Positions 51,168 through 58,880 of a stretch of 64,000 bases of DNA are shown one piece after another (position 1 is the stretch's first letter; every line of letters begins with the position of its first letter). The DNA comes from an uncultured Caulobacteraceae bacterium. GTDB lineage: Bacteria > Pseudomonadota > Alphaproteobacteria > Caulobacterales > Caulobacteraceae. The notes below the pieces were generated by a model. It did not search any database, was not told the DNA's origin, and was given only the letters and a program-made list of their open reading frames with translations. A program made the position numbers and the translations under genes. The stretch spans positions 1-64,000 of the forward strand of contig CAIQJF010000045.1 in NCBI GenBank assembly GCA_903872075.1, in the 5' to 3' direction.

Positions 51168-52682
51168 TCAGATGTCGAACTTCACGCCCTGAGCCAGAGG
51201 CAGGCTGGAGCCGTAGTTCACGGTGTTGGTCGCCCGGCGCATGTAGGCCTTCCAGGAATCCGAACCGGCCTCACGGCCACCGCCGGTTTCCTTCTCGCCG
51301 CCGAACGCTCCGCCAATCTCGGCGCCCGACGGGCCGATGTTGACGTTGGCGATGCCGCAATCGGAGCCGGTGACGGAACAGAAACGTTCGGCCTCACGCA
51401 CGTCGTTGGTGAAGATCGACGAGGACAGGCCCTGCGGCGCGTCGTTGTTCAGGTCGATCGCCGCCTGAAGATCCGTGTAGCGCATCACATAGAGGATCGG
51501 CGCGAAGGTCTCGCGGAGCACGACAGCCGTCTGAGCCGGCATCTCCACCAGCGCGGGGCGGACATACACACCCTGGCCGGCCACGATCACCCGCTCCCCG
51601 CCATGCACGGCGCCGCCTTCGGCCCGGGCGTCGGACAGAGCGCGCTCCATCGCCGCATGCGAGGCCGCATCGATGAGCGGCCCGACAAGCACGCCGTCCT
51701 CGCGCGGATCGCCGACCCGAACCGAGGCGTAGGCCGCCTTCAGGCGGGGGATCAGAACGTCGTAGACACTGTCGTGCACGAACAGCCGGCGCAGGGTGGT
51801 GCAGCGCTGCCCCGCGGTGCCCATGGCCGCGAACGCCGCGCCCCGAAGGGTCAGATCGAGGTCCGCGGACGGGCCGACGATGGCGGCGTTGTTGCCGCCG
51901 AGTTCCAGCAGCGCGCGGGCAAAACGCGCGGCCAGGATCGGCGCGACGGCCCGGCCCATGGCCGTGGAGCCGGTGGCCGACACCAGTCGCACCCGAGGGG
52001 CCGACACGAGGGCCTCACCGACCTCCCGGCCGCCGATCAGCACGGTCGACAGACCCGCCGGCGCGTCGCCGAACCGCTTCGCCGCCCGCTCATAGAGCGC
52101 CTGAACGGCGAGCGCCGTGAGCGGGGTCTTCTCCGACGGTTTCCAGACCACGGTGTCGCCGCAGACCAACGCCAGCGCCGCGTTCCACGACCAGACCGCC
52201 ACCGGAAAGTTGAAGGCGGAGATCACGCCGACGACACCGATCGGGTGCCACGTCTCCATCATGCGGTGATCGGGCCGCTCGGTGGCGATGGTGAGCCCGA
52301 AGAGCTGGCGCGAGAGGCCCACGGCATAGTCGCAGATGTCGATCATTTCCTGGACCTCGCCGAGGCCTTCGGAAATCGTCTTGCCGGCCTCAAGCGTGAC
52401 CAACAGGCCAAGATCGGCCTTGGCCGCTCGCAGTTCCTCGCCCAGCAGGCGAACGAGTTCGCCGCGGCGTGGCGCCGGAACGGACCGCCAGCTGAGAAAG
52501 GCGGCATGAGCCGTGTCAATCGCCTTGGCGCAAACGTCCGGACCCGCGTCATGAACGTGGGCGATGACCTCGCCCGTGATCGGCGAGGCGACCGGGCGGG
52601 CGCCGCCCGTCACCAGACCGGCGGGCACGCCCAGCCGGCCGAGAAGCGCCGAGGCCTCGGCCGGCAGATTCGACGCGCTCAC
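51168..52682 (-). CDS. Aldehyde dehydrogenase, ALDH7 type (probable aminoadipate-semialdehyde / P6C dehydrogenase)
   Basis: A 504-residue NAD-dependent aldehyde dehydrogenase. The catalytic Cys is in GTAGQRCTTLRRL (near residue 291) and the general base Glu is in LLELGGNNAAIVG (near 257). WKPSEKTPLTALAVQ and ISAFNFPVAVWSWN mark the ALDH7 (antiquitin) group, which oxidises alpha-aminoadipate semialdehyde. The C-terminal GGEKETGGGREAGSDSWKAY is also typical. It overlaps by four bases with the upstream saccharopine-dehydrogenase-like gene, which could supply its substrate. Specificity is inferred from family and context. Confidence 0.88.
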   Translation of the reverse strand: MSASNLPAEASALLGRLGVPAGLVTGGARPVASPITGEVIAHVHDAGPDVCAKAIDTAHAAFLSWRSVPAPRRGELVRLLGEELRAAKADLGLLVTLEAGKTISEGLGEVQEMIDICDYAVGLSRQLFGLTIATERPDHRMMETWHPIGVVGVISAFNFPVAVWSWNAALALVCGDTVVWKPSEKTPLTALAVQALYERAAKRFGDAPAGLSTVLIGGREVGEALVSAPRVRLVSATGSTAMGRAVAPILAARFARALLELGGNNAAIVGPSADLDLTLRGAAFAAMGTAGQRCTTLRRLFVHDSVYDVLIPRLKAAYASVRVGDPREDGVLVGPLIDAASHAAMERALSDARAEGGAVHGGERVIVAGQGVYVRPALVEMPAQTAVVLRETFAPILYVMRYTDLQAAIDLNNDAPQGLSSSIFTNDVREAERFCSVTGSDCGIANVNIGPSGAEIGGAFGGEKETGGGREAGSDSWKAYMRRATNTVNYGSSLPLAQGVKFDI

Positions 52683-53821
52683 GCGACCGCGCCAATCACG
52701 GGGGCGCCAATCACGGGGGCGGCGGTGCGGGCGACAGGCGCGTCGTCCATGGCGTAGGCCGACCCGAAACGGTTTGCGAGAAAGTCAGTCAAGGCGATCT
52801 CCTCCTGACGAATGAAGCCGACGGAGCGCAACGCCCCGCTGGCCAGCATGTCCAGGACCGCGCAGATACCGGACGCGGTGGTGATCTGGATAGCGCTGAC
52901 GGTGCGGCCGCCCATCTCACGCGCATAAATCTTGTTGGCGTAGGTCTCCTGCACGAGGTGGCCGTCCTTCAAGCCCGACACCGTCACAAAGACGATGACC
53001 ACGTCCTGCAAGGTCGCGGGCAGCGAGTTTTCCAGAATGTCCTTGAGCAGATCCCGCCGGTCGCGAAGACGCAGATCGTTCAGGAGCGCCTTCATGATGG
53101 CCGCGTGACCAGGATAGCGAATGGTTCGGTAGTTGAGGTTACGAACCTTGCCTTCGAGGGTCTCGCAAAGGGTGCCGAGGCCGCCGGAGGTGTTGAACGC
53201 CTCATAGGTCACGCCGTCGAGGGAGAAGGCCTCGCACTCTTCAAGCGCCCGGGTCTGACGGGGCAGACCGTCGACGATGGCCTCGCAGGGCTCGCAATAT
53301 TCGTTGATCACCCCGTCGGTGGACCAGGTGAGGTTATAGTTCAGGGCGTTGGAGGGATATTTCGGCAGAGCGCCGACCCGCAGGCGGACATCGTGCAGGG
53401 TGTCGAAGTGACGGGCGAGATCGGCGGCGACAATGGAGATGAAGCCGGGCGCGAGGCCGCACTGCGGAATGAAGGCGGTCGTCGCGTCCGCGGCCAGGGC
53501 CTTCACCTTGCGGGTGGTGGCCACGTCTTCGGTGAGGTCCAGATAGTGGGCGCCGGCGGCGCGGGCGGCTTCGGCCACATGGAACGTCAGATGATAGGGC
53601 GCGGCGCTCAGCACCGCGAACTTCCCCGCCAGAAGCGACTTGAGCGCGGCGGCGTCGGTGACGTTCAGCACGGCGTGGTCCACGCGCGGCTGAACGCCGA
53701 GGGCCGCGAGTTGCTCGGCCGACTGATCCGCCACGGTGATGCGATAGTCACCGGTTTCGCTGAGCAAGGTGGCGATGGTCGAACCGATATGGCCCGCGCC
53801 GACGACGACGACATGTTTCAT
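52679..53821 (-). CDS. Saccharopine dehydrogenase family protein, probable lysine 6-dehydrogenase
   Basis: A 380-residue NAD(P)-dependent enzyme. The Rossmann motif is VVVVGAGHIGSTIA at residues 3-16. A saccharopine-dehydrogenase-like body follows, with ALNYNLTWSTDGVINEYCEP and GGLGTLCETLEGKVRNLNYR. The length fits lysine 6-dehydrogenases, which deaminate lysine to aminoadipate semialdehyde (cyclising to piperideine-6-carboxylate), rather than the longer saccharopine reductase. Pairing with the ALDH7 gene and divergence from an Lrp regulator support lysine catabolism. An alternative is another amino-acid dehydrogenase of this family. Confidence 0.82.
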   Translation of the reverse strand: MKHVVVVGAGHIGSTIATLLSETGDYRITVADQSAEQLAALGVQPRVDHAVLNVTDAAALKSLLAGKFAVLSAAPYHLTFHVAEAARAAGAHYLDLTEDVATTRKVKALAADATTAFIPQCGLAPGFISIVAADLARHFDTLHDVRLRVGALPKYPSNALNYNLTWSTDGVINEYCEPCEAIVDGLPRQTRALEECEAFSLDGVTYEAFNTSGGLGTLCETLEGKVRNLNYRTIRYPGHAAIMKALLNDLRLRDRRDLLKDILENSLPATLQDVVIVFVTVSGLKDGHLVQETYANKIYAREMGGRTVSAIQITTASGICAVLDMLASGALRSVGFIRQEEIALTDFLANRFGSAYAMDDAPVARTAAPVIGAPVIGAVA

Positions 53822-53895
53822 GGGGTCAGATCCTTGGAATGTTGCTGTGCCAGTCTGTCGCGCTCAGGCGTCGATTTCGATTGCAGTTCCGACGA

Positions 53896-53918
53896 AATGC
53901 CGATCAACTTCCGGCATT
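53896..53918. promoter_or_regulatory. Inverted repeat in the lysine-gene / Lrp divergent promoter
   Basis: AATGCCG (53896-53902) and CGGCATT (53912-53918) form a 7-bp inverted repeat with a 9-base spacer in the 117-bp gap between the divergent dehydrogenase and Lrp genes, 20 bp before the Lrp start. A candidate operator for the adjacent Lrp/AsnC regulator; binding is inferred from position only. If translation of the regulator began at an upstream in-frame ATG (53897), this site would be coding. Confidence 0.4.
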
Positions 53919-53938
53919 CTGCCGATGAAAGTCATCAA

Positions 53939-54364
53939 ATGGACGAGACCGACGCCAGGCTGATCGATGCGCTGCGCGAGGACGCCCGGGCGCCGACGGC
54001 GGCGCTGGCGCGGCGACTGGGGCTGTCGCGCACCACGATCCAGAGCCGCCTGGAGCGACTTGAGCGCCAGGGGGTGATCGCCGGCTACACGGTGCGGTTG
54101 TCGGACGCGCACGAACGCGGCCAGATTCACGCCTATGTCATGATGACGGTGACGCATAAGCAGGCTGCGGCGGTGACGGCCGCGGTTCGCCGTCTGACCG
54201 GCGTGAGGTCCCTGCAATCGGTCAGCGGGCCGTTCGATCTGATCGCCCGGGCGGTGGCGCCTTCGGTGGCCGAGATGGATGCGCTTATTGACGCTCTCGG
54301 CGCCCTCGACGGTGTCGAACGCACGACCTCCTCCATTGTCCTTTCCACAAAGATCGACCGATGA
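53939..54364 (+). CDS. Lrp/AsnC-family transcriptional regulator
   Basis: A 141-residue regulator. The N-terminal winged helix-turn-helix is MDETDARLIDALREDARAPT then ALARRLGLSRTTIQSRLERL. The C-terminal RAM/AsnC ligand domain has HAYVMMTVTHKQA, VRSLQSVSGPFDLIARAVA and TTSSIVLSTKID. The start ATG at 53939 gives the standard Lrp N-terminus; an in-frame ATG 14 codons upstream is possible. Being divergent from the lysine-degradation pair, it probably senses lysine or an intermediate and controls that pair and itself. Confidence 0.93.
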   Translation: MDETDARLIDALREDARAPTAALARRLGLSRTTIQSRLERLERQGVIAGYTVRLSDAHERGQIHAYVMMTVTHKQAAAVTAAVRRLTGVRSLQSVSGPFDLIARAVAPSVAEMDALIDALGALDGVERTTSSIVLSTKIDR

Positions 54365-54459
54365 GCCGGCCCTCGCCATGGCTGAATGGCGTCGTGGGCG
54401 ACGATGAAGCGCGGTCGGCGGCGCGCATTCTCAGCGCCTATCGCTCCAGGCCGGCCCGT

Positions 54460-55083
54460 TCAGACAGAGTCGGCGGCGCGCGGGCTTCGGCCCCGGCCGC
54501 CATCGACCAGATCATAGGCGCCCGCGAGGTTCTCGCACGCCATCCGAAGAATGGCGCCCTGTGCGTCCGGCAAGGTCTCGCCCGTCTCGGTGGCGACAAC
54601 GGCGCGCCAGTCCGCGGCCCGCCCCAGGACCACATCGGGTTCGCAGAGCGCGCTGAGCAGCCGCGCACTCGCGGGCCCAGCGAAGGACAGCGCCGCCGCG
54701 ATGCGCTCGCCGGCCCGGCGACGCGCATCGCTAAAATCCTGAGGGGCGCGGGAGCGATCGATGCGTGGACCATGGATGGCGCCGCCGGTCAGAGACCGGT
54801 GCAGACAGGCCACATCGTTTTGCAGCCGCCGGACCGCGTTCAGGGCCGCCGGCCCCAGACGCCCTCGCGCATGAAGGCTATCGAACACGTCCTGACGACG
54901 CGCGCGGACAATTCGGCCCGCGCCGTCCTGCGCGACATCGACCGCGATATTGGCCGGCAGGGCCAAGGACTCCTGAGGAATCCCCCACTGGGCGGGTTCT
55001 GCCGCCGCGAGCCGTTCGGCGGCCCTGCGGCGTGCAATCTCCATCGGATCCGAAGCCTTTCCGACTTTGCGCTTTCTAGTCAC
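54460..55083 (-). CDS. Hypothetical protein (DUF6456-like) of accessory/prophage type
   Basis: A 207-residue basic, probably cytoplasmic protein. It opens MTRKRKVGKASDPMEIARRR. The middle has QDVFDSLHARGRLGPAALNA and VRRLQNDVACLHRSLTGG; the end has ALCEPDVVLGRAADWRAVVA and TGETLPDAQGAILRMACENL. I associate this with DUF6456-like proteins seen in alphaproteobacterial prophage-like clusters; no activity is known. It overlaps the 78-residue gene upstream by four bases. Confidence 0.68.
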   Translation of the reverse strand: MTRKRKVGKASDPMEIARRRAAERLAAAEPAQWGIPQESLALPANIAVDVAQDGAGRIVRARRQDVFDSLHARGRLGPAALNAVRRLQNDVACLHRSLTGGAIHGPRIDRSRAPQDFSDARRRAGERIAAALSFAGPASARLLSALCEPDVVLGRAADWRAVVATETGETLPDAQGAILRMACENLAGAYDLVDGGRGRSPRAADSV

Positions 55084-55316
55084 CGTCGCGACTCCAGGAA
55101 CCGCAATACGTCACGTTCAAAATCGACGGATGGGGCCGACGGTGTCCGCATCATCGCCGTGTGCGCGGCGCAATAGGCCCCGCCATCGGTCGGATTACAG
55201 CAGGATCTCACGCTCAGGCCCTCTCCATCAGCGGGAAAGGCGCACTCTCCGGAGCGTCGCGACAGCCATGCACGAGGCGCGATTGCGATGGGGTGGTTGC
55301 AGCAGTTACGTGTCAT
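55080..55316 (-). CDS. Small Cys/His protein resembling the GcrA C-terminal region
   Basis: A 78-residue protein with a zinc-binding-like pattern GECAFPADGEGLSVRSCCNP followed by GAYCAAH (Cys, Cys-Cys, Cys, His; residues about 24-53). This resembles the C-terminal segment of the cell-cycle regulator GcrA (C..P, FC, YC..H). The N-terminal DNA-binding half of GcrA is absent. It may be a truncated paralogue or a phage-type regulator. The ATG at 55316 has TTGGGG just upstream, and a 17-bp palindrome begins nine bases before the start. Translationally coupled to the next gene. Confidence 0.6.
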   Translation of the reverse strand: MTRNCCNHPIAIAPRAWLSRRSGECAFPADGEGLSVRSCCNPTDGGAYCAAHTAMMRTPSAPSVDFERDVLRFLESRR

Positions 55317-55324
55317 GCCCCAAT

Positions 55325-55341
55325 AATTGCGTTTTGCAATT
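55325..55341. promoter_or_regulatory. 17-bp palindrome AATTGCGTTTTGCAATT, copy 1
   Basis: AATTGCG-TTT-TGCAATT at 55325-55341, imperfect only at its inner base, lies between the divergent GcrA-like gene (start 55316) and the XRE gene (start 55575/55584). A near-identical copy occurs at 57102-57118. Related TTTTGCA/TGCATTTTG half sites are nearby (55361-55370). Probable operator of the XRE regulator. Confidence 0.6.
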
Positions 55342-55574
55342 ATCTAGTCAAGTGGAAACTTTGCATTTTGAAGTATGGTAATCGGCGAAAATGTTTGCAT
55401 AATGCGTCATGGATTGCGTCTTCGGATCGAATCGCCACGCAGCCCGTCTCCAGCCCCGCGGCCTCGGCCGCCGGAGGCCCGACGCGCGGCCGCGATCTGA
55501 AGTCTCCCTCCAGCGTCAGGGCGCCTCAGAGGCCGGCGACCGCCAACGCATCACGACCAGGCCCCTCATGACGG

Positions 55575-56033
55575 ATGACATCCATGGCCAGAAAACCTGA
55601 AAAGAACTTCCTCCGCGCCTGGCGCGAATTGCGGGGCATGACTCAAGCCGAGCTCGCCGAGCAGGTGCAGACCACGGGTCCCGTCATCAGTCTGCTCGAA
55701 TCCGGGGCGAGAGGCCTGTCGGACAAATGGCTTCGGCGCCTCGCCCCGGTGCTCAAGACGACGCCGGGACATCTCCTCGATTCAGATCCGAACGCGCTCG
55801 ATGAGAGCATCATGGACATCTGGGACGCCATACCGGAAGAGTCTCAGGCGTTGGCGCGCGACGTGCTCAAAACCTTCATGCGCAAGGCCGATGCGGGCGC
55901 GACGTCCGCCCTGGCGCAAGCCGCCGATCTGCACAGTCTCGAGACGGCGCGAACCGATCGCCGGCGCATGACGTCAAAGAAACCCAGAAAGTCCAAGGCC
56001 AGCGGCGGCGGCGAGGCACCAGAGGGGGTTTAG
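55575..56033 (+). CDS. XRE-family transcriptional regulator
   Basis: A 152-residue regulator with an N-terminal XRE helix-turn-helix (FLRAWRELRGMTQAELAEQV then QTTGPVISLLESGARGLSDK, residues about 13-70). The C-terminal part is helical (WDAIPEESQALARDVLKTFM) and ends in a basic tail. ATG 55575 (MTSMARK) or ATG 55584 could be the start. The 3' end overlaps the convergent chromate-transporter gene by 60 bp. Palindromes at 55325 and 57102, flanking this cluster, are the likely targets. Confidence 0.88.
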   Translation: MTSMARKPEKNFLRAWRELRGMTQAELAEQVQTTGPVISLLESGARGLSDKWLRRLAPVLKTTPGHLLDSDPNALDESIMDIWDAIPEESQALARDVLKTFMRKADAGATSALAQAADLHSLETARTDRRRMTSKKPRKSKASGGGEAPEGV

Positions 56034-56507
56034 GCGGGTGAAATAGGCCACGATCGCCGTCGTGGCCGATATGGCGCCTAAGCGAAGGTTCAGATCCGCC
56101 GCCCTGAGCAGCAGCCAGGCGGTGGCCGAGACCATCCCCACGGTCACGGGCGCAAGCCCCGAGGCGATGGCCCGGCCCCACGCCGAGTTGCGACGCCGAT
56201 CCCAAGCCTTTGCGGCCCAATAGGTCAGCAGGCACGAGGGACCACAGATGGCCACCGTGGCGACCAAAGCGCCGCCGACGCCGGCCACTTTCCAGCCCAC
56301 CAAGGTGGCGATCATCAGATTCGGCCCGGGAGCCGACTGAGAGATCGCGAACAGAGCGGTGAACTCCTTGTCGCTCATCCAGTGATGCGACTCGACCGCG
56401 AGCCGTTGCATCTCCGGGACAACCGAATTCGCGCCCCCGAACGCCACCAACGACAACAGTGCAAACTGCGCGAACAGCCCGACAAGCAACTCGAGCGGAA
56501 GCCTCAT
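55974..56507 (-). CDS. Chromate transporter, second half (ChrA short-chain subunit)
   Basis: A 177-residue membrane protein of the short-chain CHR family. It begins MRLPLELLVGLFAQFALLSL, has the signature FAISQSAPGPNLMIATLVGW near residue 55, and then several helices. Short-chain ChrA proteins are encoded as adjacent pairs that together equal the long ChrA chromate exporter. It overlaps the partner upstream by four bases (ATGA at 56507). The substrate may be chromate or another oxyanion. Confidence 0.9.
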   Translation of the reverse strand: MRLPLELLVGLFAQFALLSLVAFGGANSVVPEMQRLAVESHHWMSDKEFTALFAISQSAPGPNLMIATLVGWKVAGVGGALVATVAICGPSCLLTYWAAKAWDRRRNSAWGRAIASGLAPVTVGMVSATAWLLLRAADLNLRLGAISATTAIVAYFTRLNPLWCLAAAAGLGLSGFL

Positions 56508-57046
56508 CTCGCCCTCCACCGGGCGGCCAGGACGCTCAACGGGGCCAACACAAGCATCACCAGGGGGAGAGGGCTGCGAAGTACGCCCACGGCCACGAAA
56601 GCAGCCGCCATGACAACGCCACCGAGCAGCGGAGATCCGGACAGCAGAGGCCTGGCCATTCGCGCCGCCGTCGCCGCCACGAGACCCGCCGCAGCCGCGG
56701 AAAGGGCTGTCACCGCCGAAGCGACGTGGCCGATCGCGCCGAAACGTCCCCACAGGCCCGCCAGAACCATCACAAGGCCCACAGGCGCGGCCACCAGCCC
56801 GAACACACTGGCGAACGCGCCGTACGCCCCGGCGAAGCGCGATCCGACGACAACGGACAGATTGACGATGTTGGGCCCTGGCAGCGACTGACAGAGCGCC
56901 AGCGTCTCGTTGAAACCTCCCTCGGTCATCCAGCCGCGGCGCTCGACGAGAGCCCTCCGGGCGAACGGCAACACCCCGCCGAAGCCTGACAACCCGATCC
57001 CCAGGAATGTCAGGAACAGCGCGCGCGCATTCGGTGCAGCGATCAT
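56504..57046 (-). CDS. Chromate transporter, first half (ChrA short-chain subunit)
   Basis: A 180-residue membrane protein beginning MIAAPNARALFLTFLGIGLS then GFGGVLPFARRALVERRGWM, with CQSLPGPNIVNLSVVVGSRF near residue 55. These are the CHR-domain motifs. Together with the following gene it forms a two-component ChrA. I chose ATG 57046; upstream in-frame sequence to 57157 is not transporter-like and crosses the palindrome at 57102. Probably controlled by that site, 56 bp upstream of the start. Confidence 0.9.
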   Translation of the reverse strand: MIAAPNARALFLTFLGIGLSGFGGVLPFARRALVERRGWMTEGGFNETLALCQSLPGPNIVNLSVVVGSRFAGAYGAFASVFGLVAAPVGLVMVLAGLWGRFGAIGHVASAVTALSAAAAGLVAATAARMARPLLSGSPLLGGVVMAAAFVAVGVLRSPLPLVMLVLAPLSVLAARWRAR

Positions 57047-57101
57047 GTCTCGTTTTGCGGCGGCCGCCCGCAATGTGCAAGACAAAGCGCAGACACCTGA
57101 C

Positions 57102-57118
57102 AATTGCATTTTGCAATT
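57102..57118. promoter_or_regulatory. 17-bp palindrome AATTGCATTTTGCAATT, copy 2
   Basis: AATTGCA-TTT-TGCAATT at 57102-57118 is a perfect 7-bp inverted repeat in the 137-bp gap between the divergent chromate transporter (start 57046) and the small gene at 57184. It differs from copy 1 at 55325 by one base. Further TTTTGCA half sites lie at 57144-57150 and 57176-57182. Likely an XRE operator controlling both directions. Confidence 0.62.
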
Positions 57119-57183
57119 TATCGGCTTGATTTCATCTTTCGTTTTTGCAAATATCATGCACTTTGACGAAAGGCGTTTTGCAT

Positions 57184-57513
57184 ATGCGCGACAACGACCT
57201 GCCCGGCGCCGCGTTGCGCAGCCTCGATGCGGCGAGGACGGATTTCATTCATATCTGTGGCCGTCGCTACGAGGCAGGCGCCGAACCCGCCGGCCGCGAT
57301 ATCGAGCAGCTCCTGACTCTCGCCATGGATGTGGTCGAGGCGAGCACCCGCTGGGCGCTCCGACTTGCCACTTTGGAGGTGGCCGCCGTGGCCCCGCTCG
57401 AGCCCGGCGCCGCGAGGCGGCGCCTCATAGAGACTGTCTTTGATGAGGCGCTTCACCCAGAGGCTACCGCCATCCTGATCGCGGCGGCGGCGCTGAGCGA
57501 GGCCGGGCGGTGA
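57184..57513 (+). CDS. Hypothetical small protein
   Basis: A 109-residue soluble, largely helical protein (DLPGAALRSLDAARTDFIHI, RDIEQLLTLAMDVVEASTRW). I recognise no domain. It starts at ATG 57184 with AAAGGCG some 7-13 bases upstream, overlapping the last TTTTGCA half site. It overlaps the next small gene by four bases. Being divergent from the chromate transporter and sharing its palindrome, it probably belongs to the same regulon. Confidence 0.62.
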   Translation: MRDNDLPGAALRSLDAARTDFIHICGRRYEAGAEPAGRDIEQLLTLAMDVVEASTRWALRLATLEVAAVAPLEPGAARRRLIETVFDEALHPEATAILIAAAALSEAGR

Positions 57514-57782
57514 AAAGGGCCAGCTACAGGCATATCGGCGGCGCAGTCATTTCCGACCACGGAGTCATTCCGTTGAGGCGGGCCCGCGACCTGATCTCAT
57601 TCTACGCGAGCGAATCGTCTGACCGGCGCGCCGCCGGCGACACGCGAATCGCCCAGGTCTGCGCGGATCGCGCTCTCGACCTTTCCAAAGCCCTGGAGGG
57701 GGCAGAACGCTGGCGGCGGGCGGCCGGGTGGTGCGTTCCAGACGCCGCGGACGACCACCGGGCGCCGGCCCGAGAGGCTTGA
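57510..57782 (+). CDS. Hypothetical small protein
   Basis: A 90-residue protein starting at GTG 57510 within the stop region of the previous gene (translational coupling). It contains ISDHGVIPLRRARDLISFYA and ALDLSKALEGAERWRRAAG and is probably helical. No family recognised. Convergent with the ferritin-like gene, 11 bp apart. Confidence 0.55.
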   Translation: MKRASYRHIGGAVISDHGVIPLRRARDLISFYASESSDRRAAGDTRIAQVCADRALDLSKALEGAERWRRAAGWCVPDAADDHRAPAREA

Positions 57783-57793
57783 CCAAGCGCTGC

Positions 57794-58834
57794 TCAGGCG
57801 CGGACAGCCGCCTCAAGGCGGTCGAGGCGCGCCATGAGTTCACGGCAGGCCTGCTCGCCCCGCTCGGCAGTGAGCTGCGCCACGAGCGCGGCGCGTGTGC
57901 GGGCCGCCGCGATCTCACGTTCCGCCGAGCCGTGCCACTCAACCATTCTGGCCCAGACGGGATCTATTATCGCCGCGCCACTGACCGGCCCGCCCGGCAG
58001 CTTCCAGGTGAAGCTGCGCAGCTCCGAGATCGCCACCTGCAGATAACCGACATGGACCTGCTCATCTTCACGGATACGTTCCACCATCAGGGCGGCGAGT
58101 TCCGCCTCGGCGCGGCGGTCTCGGAAGAGATCCGGTTCGCGGAAAAGTCGGCAGCACAACGAGAAGAACGACTCCGCACGGATCTCGATCATCAGCACGT
58201 TCATCAGGAACTTGATCAGCTGCTCAAGGCCCTCCGGCAGCATGGCCATCTCGCGGCCGTCCACCTCACGCGAGATGCTGGCGGGGGTTTCTGGCAGCGG
58301 ATAGGCGTTCTTGCCGAACACCAGGTCCCGCGCGGCAAACCACATGGCGTCGTGCGCGCCCTCCTCCGGGACGTTTGGATCGCCCCCCTCATCCGCGCCA
58401 TGGGCATAGAGCAGGCCCAGGTTCAGGTGGCCCACCGCCGTCTCGCCGAGCGGCTCGTCGATCAGGCGCTGGAGGTCCGGCGCGATCACATTGCAGAGCC
58501 CCTGGCCACGGCCTTCGATCACGCCGGTCACCGTGAGCGAATTCCAGAGCGTCTGCCCAAGGCCCTCCCCGAGCAGCAGCCGATGCTGTGCGAAGGTCGG
58601 ATATCCGGGCCGCTTCAGCAGCGCGCCCGAGGCCTCGATCAGCGGCCAGCCTCGTGTTTCCAAGGCCGCGCGCCAGGCGCGAACGGCAGGCCAGCGCACC
58701 AGTGTCCGCGGCGACACATAGGTCCCGTCCGCCACGAAACCGCCGTGCAATCGATATCCGGCCGCCTCGTGAGGCCGGACGTAGGCGTGACTGCGCATCA
58801 GCGAGTCTCGATCGTAGCGCAGGGGTGCGTTCAT
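57794..58834 (-). CDS. Ferritin-like-domain protein, function unknown
   Basis: A 346-residue soluble protein. The C-terminal half contains two helices with carboxylate/histidine pairs typical of ferritin-like diiron proteins: MIEIRAESFFSLCCRLFREP near residue 217 and ERIREDEQVHVGYLQ near 256 (ExxH-like). The N-terminal half (HAYVRPHEAAGYRLHGGFVA and onward) is unfamiliar. A diiron oxidase or storage role is inferred weakly. It begins at ATG 58834, in a short gap from the MFS gene on the same strand; coupling is uncertain. Confidence 0.6.
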   Translation of the reverse strand: MNAPLRYDRDSLMRSHAYVRPHEAAGYRLHGGFVADGTYVSPRTLVRWPAVRAWRAALETRGWPLIEASGALLKRPGYPTFAQHRLLLGEGLGQTLWNSLTVTGVIEGRGQGLCNVIAPDLQRLIDEPLGETAVGHLNLGLLYAHGADEGGDPNVPEEGAHDAMWFAARDLVFGKNAYPLPETPASISREVDGREMAMLPEGLEQLIKFLMNVLMIEIRAESFFSLCCRLFREPDLFRDRRAEAELAALMVERIREDEQVHVGYLQVAISELRSFTWKLPGGPVSGAAIIDPVWARMVEWHGSAEREIAAARTRAALVAQLTAERGEQACRELMARLDRLEAAVRA

Positions 58835-58880
58835 GGCGGATCGTCCCGTCTTGTCTTGTTCGCCGCAACCTTAGCGGAAC

